Under the pieces are notes generated by a model. That model ran no database searches and was not told the origin of the DNA. It saw only the letters and a program-made list of their open reading frames with translations. The position numbers were made by a program, and so were the translations under genes. Below, piece after piece: positions 58,906-64,000 of a DNA stretch of 64,000 nt (positions within the stretch are counted from its first letter, which is position 1; the number at the start of each line of letters is the position of its first letter). Source of the DNA: Clostridium aestuarii (GTDB lineage Bacteria; Bacillota; Clostridia; Clostridiales; Clostridiaceae); contig NZ_JAPQER010000007.1 of assembly GCF_026735135.1 (NCBI RefSeq), positions 100,193-164,192 on the forward strand, given 5' to 3'.

Positions 58906-59060
58906 TAAGAAGTTAGGAATTTTAAAGTGAAAATTCCTAGCTTCTTTTTGTTTTAGTTTAATATGGTATAATTGGGAATAGGTTATTGTTGTATAATTTA
59001 AAGAAATTGTGTATTAGAAAGCTAAATGCATTAAAACATACTCGTAATATATTGTGCATA
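58906..59060 (+). promoter_or_regulatory. Terminator copy plus promoter module with full leader
   Basis: GAAGTTAGGAATTTTA ... GAAAATTCCTAGCTTC (58909-58944) is the third copy of the terminator at 11266. Directly after it, GTTTAATATGG, TATAAT (58967-58972) and the leader ATAATTTAAAGAAATTGTG to ATTAAAACATACTCGTAAT. Confidence 0.8.
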
Positions 59061-59102
59061 ATATGATATGTTCAACAATAAATTGATGAGGAGTTGAAAA
59101 TA

Positions 59103-59636
59103 ATGAAAACTATTGTAGTCTATAAATCAAAAACAGGGTTTGTAAGGAATTATGCAGAATGGATTGCAGAAGAACTATCAGCGGATATTTTTGAGGTTTC
59201 AAAAGTTAATATCAATATGTTAACAACATATGATACCGTGGTTTATGGTGGTAGTCTGCATGCAGTGGGTATTATTGGTGTCAAGTTCATTACGAAAAAC
59301 ATTGATAAACTAAAAACCAAAAGATTAGTTGTTTTTGCTTCGGGGGCTTCTCCATCAAGTGAAAAAGTAATAAAGGAAGTTAGGAACAAGAATTTTACTT
59401 TAGATCAACAAAAACATATTGAGTTTTTCTATTTGCGAGGTGGGTTTAACTATAATAAACTACCACCTTTTGATAAAATGCTTATGACATTATTGGGTTG
59501 GAAAATAAAAATTAAAAAGAAGCAGAAAAAAGAATTAATACCTGATGAAATAGGTATGCTTGACTTTTTAGAAAACCCAGTAGATTTTACGAAAAAAGAG
59601 AATATAGATGAAATAGTTAGTTATATTAATTCATAA
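59103..59636 (+). CDS. Flavodoxin domain protein
   Basis: A 177-residue protein. The FMN phosphate loop is VVYKSKTGFVRNYAEWIAEEL; DTVVYGGSLHAVGI and LVVFASGASPSSEKV are the later flavin-binding loops. It resembles HemG-like protoporphyrinogen oxidase flavodoxins, but the C-terminus is basic (KIKIKKKQKKE) and the function is open. ATG 59103 follows GAGGAG. Confidence 0.88.
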   Translation: MKTIVVYKSKTGFVRNYAEWIAEELSADIFEVSKVNINMLTTYDTVVYGGSLHAVGIIGVKFITKNIDKLKTKRLVVFASGASPSSEKVIKEVRNKNFTLDQQKHIEFFYLRGGFNYNKLPPFDKMLMTLLGWKIKIKKKQKKELIPDEIGMLDFLENPVDFTKKENIDEIVSYINS

Positions 59637-59744
59637 TGTAAGAAAAGTGTAGCAATATAAGAGTTTGGAAAGGAGTGATTACATATCAGTAGGCCAAACA
59701 AGTCAAAGACTACAGAATTTTTCTTTATATATATCAGTAGTTTA

Positions 59745-59921
59745 ATGGTAGGAAATCTTTTAATTTATGGTATTGATAAAATTGGTGTTTTAAATGGACA
59801 AAATTCTATGTCTATCAATGATTTTATTGTATTGAATGTTATTGTAGTTGGATTAGGTATTTTGATTCCATTTTTAATGGATAATAAAAGATTTAATAAA
59901 TTTATCAATAAGATACTCTAG
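59745..59921 (+). CDS. Small membrane protein, start uncertain
   Basis: From ATG 59745 a 58-residue frame, MVGNLLIYGIDKIGVLNGQN..., with a membrane helix (FIVLNVIVVGLGILIPFLM). The same frame stays open upstream to about 59684 (SRPNKSKTTEFFFIYISSL) behind AAAGGAG but has no ATG, GTG or TTG there. The original start codon may be lost, so the gene could be inactive. Confidence 0.45.
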   Translation: MVGNLLIYGIDKIGVLNGQNSMSINDFIVLNVIVVGLGILIPFLMDNKRFNKFINKIL

Positions 59922-59929
59922 TGATATTA

Positions 59930-60045
59930 CAATAATCTATCTTTCTTTGGCGAGAGGACACCCATCCTCTATAGGTGGGTGGTGAATCGTTGTCTTTTTA
60001 TTTTAGGCTCTGTTTTAAACCAGTGTTGATAATAGAACGTATAAA
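59930..60045. other. Possible insertion-sequence end remnants
   Basis: GAGAGGACACCCATCCTCTA then TAGGTGGGTGGTGAATC form a hairpin with ACCCA/TGGGT like IS605-type right ends, without any transposase nearby. It is followed by GGCTCTGTTTTAAACCAGTG, which looks like the end of another IS. Based on resemblance only. Confidence 0.4.
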
Positions 60046-60072
60046 AGTGGACAAGTTAATTTGTCCACTCTA
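60046..60072 (-). terminator. Hairpin terminator
   Basis: AGTGGACAA pairs with TTGTCCACT; on the minus strand TTTTAT follows. It could end the minus-strand gene at 60176. Confidence 0.6.
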
Positions 60073-60175
60073 CTTCTTAATCCTAATAATTTAAGATTGT
60101 TCATAAATTCTAATTGATAAATTGGAATTTATATATTTCGGCTTATCTTCAAACTGAGCACAATAAAAATCAAAA

Positions 60176-60523
60176 CTAATCAAAAAACTTCCCCTTATAA
60201 AAATTCTCATTGTCAAGTTTCTTTGCCGTCAGCCTGAACATGACGCAGCCATCTGGGCATACAATATCCTTGCTATATTTACCATTGCCTCCAATGTTCT
60301 CTAAATCTCCGCCACTTCTGACCGCCTCCATGATTGGAAACATAATCATCATAAGTTTGGAACAGATACCCTGTCCATCCGAATTTATGGGACAGCCATA
60401 GGTGCAGGTATACTTATCCCCCACTTCCTCGCCGTTTCGGCAGTACCGCTCTGTATGGTCACTGCGAAGAAACCCAGTTACCTCAATTTCAAATTCGTAC
60501 TCCTCATCATACCATTTTTTCAT
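60176..60523 (-). CDS. TIGR04076-like cysteine-containing protein
   Basis: A 115-residue protein. YTCTYGCPINSDGQGICSKLMMIMFPIMEAVRSGGDLENIG and KDIVCPDGCVMFRLTAKKL match the short TIGR04076 family (cysteines plus the GGD and CPDG motifs). Function unknown. The DNA is visibly richer in G and C, with codons such as CTG, GCC and GGC, than anything around it, suggesting recent transfer from another genus. ATG behind GGAGG. Confidence 0.75.
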   Translation of the reverse strand: MKKWYDEEYEFEIEVTGFLRSDHTERYCRNGEEVGDKYTCTYGCPINSDGQGICSKLMMIMFPIMEAVRSGGDLENIGGNGKYSKDIVCPDGCVMFRLTAKKLDNENFYKGKFFD

Positions 60524-60816
60524 GATTAACCTCCAAATTCTAATTTATCGAACAGTTTAATAAACAACTCACTTGCATAATAATACGATTGTTCAACACT
60601 TTATATTGTTATTATACACAATTTATGGATTATAATTCCAGTAATTATGCAAATAAAATTCAATTTATACAAATGTAGGTTTTATTCTCTTAAAATATAC
60701 TTTAACTTAGTTGAAATTTGATATAATAGGAATTGTTGTATAAATCAAATCATAATTTAATGTATTATCAAATGTATTAAATATATATATAATATGGGGA
60801 TTAGAGGTGAATGAAA
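60524..60816. other. Divergent intergenic region
   Basis: Holds the promoter side of the TIGR04076-like gene on the minus strand and, at 60708-60745, TTGAAATTTGATATAATAGG, a degenerate member of the second promoter module subfamily, on the plus strand. Confidence 0.45.
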
Positions 60817-61158
60817 GTGGAAATAGGATCAATTTTTTTATCTGGAATTTTTCTTTTTGTTATTATTTATTTTGCTGTTAAATCAGCAATTAGTCCATTG
60901 TTAGATAAACATGATGAAGTTATTACAGACAATGAAGACTTTGGACTAGTTAAATTACAAGAGATAGGAGTATTTAGTGATAATGAACTTAAAGAGGTAA
61001 TTAAAATATACAATAATAAAAGCTTAAAAAAGAGAAATTGGGAGCAGTATCAAAAATATGAAAAAGTATTAAGGATATTGAAAGAAGAGGGATATTATAC
61101 TGATGAACAGTATTTTAGCAAGCTAGATAAACTAAAAAATCATTTTAAAGTAGATTAA
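60817..61158 (+). CDS. Membrane-anchored helical protein, 113 residues
   Basis: One N-terminal membrane helix (IFLSGIFLFVIIYFAVKSAI) and a soluble helical tail with SHOCT-like short-helix character (DFGLVKLQEIGVFSDNELKEVIK). GTG 60817 is preferred, as AGAGGTG lies 7 bp before it; the ATG at 60811 directly touches that site. Function unknown. Confidence 0.55.
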   Translation: MEIGSIFLSGIFLFVIIYFAVKSAISPLLDKHDEVITDNEDFGLVKLQEIGVFSDNELKEVIKIYNNKSLKKRNWEQYQKYEKVLRILKEEGYYTDEQYFSKLDKLKNHFKVD

Positions 61159-61174
61159 TAAAGGAGTGAATATT

Positions 61175-61693
61175 ATGCAAAAGATTAACTTAATAAATAA
61201 ATATAAGATTAAATCTGTTTCTATAGAGAATCATAAGAGTATTGAAAAACTATGTAAGGAATGTTCAGATTATTATATACTACATAATGGGAAAATACCG
61301 TCTAAAGAAGATACAGATGAAATATGTACCGCTCTACCTCCAAATAAAAGCTATGAAGATAAATTTGTTTTAGGAATATATAAATTTGATAATGAATTAG
61401 TTGGTATAGTTGATATTGTAAAAGATTTCCCAACTATTGGAGAGTGGATGCTTGGATTAATGCTTATTAAACCAGAAGAAAGAGGCAATCGGTTAGGAAA
61501 AATTGTACATGAAGCATTAGTTGGATGGGCAATTGATTTAGGAGCTACTTCATTTAGAATAGGAGCAATTGAAGATAACTATAAGGGTATTAACTTTTGG
61601 ACTACTTTAGGATATACAAAGGTTAAAGAAGTTAATATGGATTTTACGGAAAAATCACATATAGTAAATGTTATGACTTTGAAAGTACAATGA
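61175..61693 (+). CDS. GNAT family N-acetyltransferase
   Basis: A 172-residue acetyltransferase. MLIKPEERGNRLGKIVHEALVGWA (about residues 105-127) is the acetyl-CoA motif A; FRIGAIEDNYKGINFWTTLGYTKV the motif B region. ATG 61175 follows AAGGAG. It precedes a sodium/solute symporter gene with 31 bp between and may be in one operon. Confidence 0.87.
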   Translation: MQKINLINKYKIKSVSIENHKSIEKLCKECSDYYILHNGKIPSKEDTDEICTALPPNKSYEDKFVLGIYKFDNELVGIVDIVKDFPTIGEWMLGLMLIKPEERGNRLGKIVHEALVGWAIDLGATSFRIGAIEDNYKGINFWTTLGYTKVKEVNMDFTEKSHIVNVMTLKVQ

Positions 61694-61724
61694 ATAAATA
61701 AATTTATACAAGGGGATGCAAAAA

Positions 61725-63095
61725 GTGCTTATATTTAGTGCTGTTATTACATTAATAATAACAGGGATAGCAGGTTATTTAGGAAAACTGAAGGTTAAAA
61801 CATCCAAAGATTTTATTGTTGGTGGAAGTAAATTTGGGGTTATAGGTGTTACAAGTATGCTTATGGGTTCTATAATAGGAGGAGCCTCAACAGTAGGAAC
61901 TGCCCAAATGGCATACAATAGAGGAATCGGAGCTATGTGGTTTATATTTGGGGTTTCTCTTGCGAGTATAATACTAGGTTTAATTTATTCAAAGCAAATC
62001 AACAAAAAGTCTTCAGAAACATTACCTCAGATTATTGGTAATACCTATGGTGAAAAAGCAAGGACTACATCCAGTATTTTATTATCTATGGGAATGTTTA
62101 TTCATGTTAATGGACAGATTATAGCTTGTATTGCATTGTTTACTGCGTTATTTGGAATTAGTGTAACGAAAACAGCTGTAATAGTTGTATGCCTTCTTGT
62201 AATCTATGTAGTGTTTGGAGGATTTTGGGGAAGTACAATGGTAGGAGCTATTAAAACAATTCTTTTATACGGTACAAGTTTGATTTGTGGATATATAATA
62301 ATAGTTAAATTAAATGGAATTAGTGAAATAAGTACCTTCTTTCCTAAAAATCCATGGTTCAATTTGTTTAGTGGAGGAATATCAGAAGATTTAGCTGCTG
62401 GATTTGCTACAGTGGTAGGAATACTATCAACTCAGACTTATTTTCAAGCTATAATGGCAGGAAAGAATTCTAAAACCTCAAGAAGAAGTGCATTTTTAGT
62501 AGCATTTATGGTTTTACCAGTAGGAATAGTATGTACATTTATAGGTATGTATATGAGAGTACATCATCCCAATATTGCTCCAAGGGAAGCGTTTCCTTTA
62601 TTTTTGGTAAACTATCTAAATCCTGTTATAGGTGGAATTTCCATCGCAACTGTATTGATTTCTTCTATAGCTACAGGAGCAGGATTAACATTAGGAATTG
62701 CAACCATGTTTGTTCGCGATGTGTATAAACAAATTATCAATACCAAAGCAAATGATAAAAAACAGCTTTTTATATTAAGAGCAACTATAATTTTTATAGG
62801 ATTTATCACATTGATAGTGGTAATTAATAATAAAGGAACTATGATATTAGAATGGGGATTTCTTTCTATGGTATTTAGAGCAACACCAGTATTTATACCA
62901 GTTACAGCTGCAATGTTCTTTAAATCGAAAATTAAACCGGAAGCTGGTATATATTCAATAATAGCAGCTCCTCTTGCTAGTATTATATGGATTTTGATGG
63001 GATTTGAAAAAGTAAGTTCTATATATATAGGACTAATAGTAGGTACTGTTATAATTATATACATGAGTAAATCAAAGGGAAGAAAATATCTCTAA
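61725..63095 (+). CDS. Sodium:solute symporter family protein
   Basis: A 456-residue SSS carrier with twelve to thirteen helices. KDFIVGGSKFGVIGVTSMLMGSIIGGASTVGTAQMAYNRGIGAMWF contains the first-helix break and substrate region; SSIATGAGLTLGIATMFVRDVYK is the usual helix 8 sodium site. Substrate not predictable. GTG 61725 is preferred, since AGGGG lies about 10 bp before it; ATG 61716 overlaps that site. Ends overlapping by 4 bp with the convergent gene. Confidence 0.88.
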   Translation: MLIFSAVITLIITGIAGYLGKLKVKTSKDFIVGGSKFGVIGVTSMLMGSIIGGASTVGTAQMAYNRGIGAMWFIFGVSLASIILGLIYSKQINKKSSETLPQIIGNTYGEKARTTSSILLSMGMFIHVNGQIIACIALFTALFGISVTKTAVIVVCLLVIYVVFGGFWGSTMVGAIKTILLYGTSLICGYIIIVKLNGISEISTFFPKNPWFNLFSGGISEDLAAGFATVVGILSTQTYFQAIMAGKNSKTSRRSAFLVAFMVLPVGIVCTFIGMYMRVHHPNIAPREAFPLFLVNYLNPVIGGISIATVLISSIATGAGLTLGIATMFVRDVYKQIINTKANDKKQLFILRATIIFIGFITLIVVINNKGTMILEWGFLSMVFRATPVFIPVTAAMFFKSKIKPEAGIYSIIAAPLASIIWILMGFEKVSSIYIGLIVGTVIIIYMSKSKGRKYL

Positions 63096-63646
63096 AATAT
63101 TGAGATAGAGATATTTTCACCTTTTGATAAATCCATAGATTTCCCTTTTAATCTAAATTCCTCTGTGTGATTTTTATTATCCGTAGTAGTATATTGTATA
63201 TTTACATAAATATCATCTTCTAAATTTAACTCTATAGGTTTTGAAGATGTTTCACTTGCATGTCCTAAGTCAATTTTAGTATCATTTAAAATATTGATAT
63301 CAGCGTTATCCATAACTTTATGTATTACAGAATCTAAGTGATTTTTGACTTTCTTATCTTTTCCTTTGGTTGTAATATTTATCTCTAAATAGTTTACATT
63401 CAATGATTTATTGCCTACATATTCTAAAAGACCACCATTAAAATATCTCTTATTTCTTGATAAAAGAAGTATTCCATCTTTAAGTTTCCAATTAGTATTC
63501 TCACCTTTTAAAAGGTAAATATTTTGAACACTATATTTTAAGTTGTGTTCATATTCATTAGATTTACGTTTGTAAAAATATATGGTAATTAGGTTACTTA
63601 TAATCAACAAACTAATTACTGTTTTAAAAACATACTTTTTTCTCAT
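63092..63646 (-). CDS. Exported or membrane-anchored protein of unknown function
   Basis: A 184-residue protein with one N-terminal membrane segment (YVFKTVISLLIISNLITIYFY) and a polar beta-rich exterior. No motif recognised. ATG behind GGGAGAG. It converges on the symporter gene. Confidence 0.6.
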   Translation of the reverse strand: MRKKYVFKTVISLLIISNLITIYFYKRKSNEYEHNLKYSVQNIYLLKGENTNWKLKDGILLLSRNKRYFNGGLLEYVGNKSLNVNYLEINITTKGKDKKVKNHLDSVIHKVMDNADINILNDTKIDLGHASETSSKPIELNLEDDIYVNIQYTTTDNKNHTEEFRLKGKSMDLSKGENISISIF

Positions 63647-63824
63647 TTAATCTCTCCCAAAAACTTGTTTTATAGTTGTGTTTAATTATATCATAGAAAA
63701 TAGCTTTGTTATATAAATTTATGTAATTATACATTTCATTTACAGTAATAGGCATTATATCCTTTGAAAGGAGCACTTACCCCTAAATAAAAAATAAGTT
63801 TCTTCAAAATTTTTTTATAAATGC
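63647..63824. other. Intergenic region
   Basis: Upstream region of the minus-strand gene; near 63775-63786 ACTTACCCCTAA is complementary in part to the MerR operator ACCTTAGGGG downstream, so a second half-site is possible. Nothing else seen. Confidence 0.4.
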
Positions 63825-63855
63825 TTGACTCGTACCTTAGGGGAAAGAGTATCAT
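63825..63855 (+). promoter_or_regulatory. MerR-type promoter
   Basis: TTGACT (63825-63830), a 19-bp spacer with GTACCTTAGGGGAAAGAG and TATCAT (63850-63855). The long spacer with a dyad-like ACCTTAGGGG centre fits autoregulation by the MerR protein that follows. Confidence 0.7.
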
Positions 63856-63895
63856 AATATATGTACTCCAGAAGTGCACAAAAGGAGGAAAGAAC

Positions 63896-64000
63896 ATGTT
63901 CAAAATAGGAGATTTTGCAAGGTTTAATAAGGTAACAGTAAAGACATTAAGACATTATGAAAAAGTTGGACTTCTCATGCCTATATATGTAGATCAGTAT
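63896..64000 (+). CDS. MerR family regulator, N-terminal part, runs off the window
   Basis: ATG behind AAGGAGGAA; 35 codons visible: MFKIGDFARFNKVTVKTLRH, then YEKVGLLMP, the MerR winged-helix with the LRHYEKVGLL signature. The effector part lies beyond the edge. It is preceded by a 19-bp-spacer promoter, probably its own target. Confidence 0.88.
   Translation, partial: MFKIGDFARFNKVTVKTLRHYEKVGLLMPIYVDQY

Noticed and set aside
9900..63600. A classical integron cassette array
   Set aside because: No integron integrase gene is present, the attC core consensus is met in only some elements, several genes lie on the opposite strand, and many units have their own promoters. Kept only as an analogy.
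1..64000. tRNA and rRNA genes
   Set aside because: No tRNA-like cloverleaf with GTTCRA/TGGTA-type arms or rRNA signature was noticed; this was a visual scan only.

Overview
The window is very AT-rich, gene-dense DNA with strong GGAGG-type ribosome binding sites. The gene content (type I-B CRISPR-Cas, clostridial CatA-type acetyltransferase, Rpn nuclease, DUF3888, FliB, TnpA/TnpB) points to a low-GC Firmicute, most likely a Clostridium of the botulinum/sporogenes group. A set of seven iterons next to a large replication initiator gene (about 7.78-9.84 kb) indicates a large plasmid or plasmid-like replicon rather than ordinary chromosome; the species assignment is inference.

Left part (1-7.0 kb): a type I-B CRISPR-Cas locus read leftwards. 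Going with transcription, it has array 2 (3 repeats), an Rpn-family nuclease gene, array 1 (15 repeats, 14 spacers), cas1-cas2-cas4, a DUF3800 gene, two tandem small structured RNA genes not previously annotated here, and the start of cas8b at the window edge. Both arrays carry a conserved leader of about 230 bp on their right side with a recognisable promoter. The DUF3800 gene and the two RNAs have their own promoters and sit between the adaptation and interference modules. I consider this the best candidate for an undescribed system.

Replication part (7.0-9.9 kb): a PH-like membrane protein, AT-rich direct repeats, seven iterons and the replication initiator. A second replication-type gene, a primase-polymerase-like protein with a C-terminal helix-turn-helix, lies at 15.7-17.2 kb.

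Accessory part (9.9-64 kb): about 55 small single-gene units, mostly on the plus strand. They include GNAT acetyltransferases, CatA, a RibD-type reductase, nucleotidyltransferase, HD phosphohydrolase, dUTPase, ASCH, cupins, ClpP, Fic, MerR/PadR/XRE/LysR regulators, DMT/MFS/SSS transporters, a membrane MutS-like ATPase, AICAR transformylase under a ZTP riboswitch, an FGGY kinase behind an orphan FMN riboswitch, IspG and FliB. Many units are separated by two recurring intergenic sequences: a promoter module with an extended -10 (TGGTATAAT) plus a conserved leader before genes, and an imperfect palindromic element (CTTAA ... GTTAAG) after genes. Together with several truncated gene copies (parts of dUTPase, of the 40.8 kb membrane protein gene and of a small membrane protein gene), this looks like a gene-cassette-like region that gains and loses single genes. 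No integrase that could drive it is in the window. One intact IS605-type element (tnpA, tnpB and a probable omega RNA end) has inserted into the end of a lipoprotein gene at 52.8 kb.
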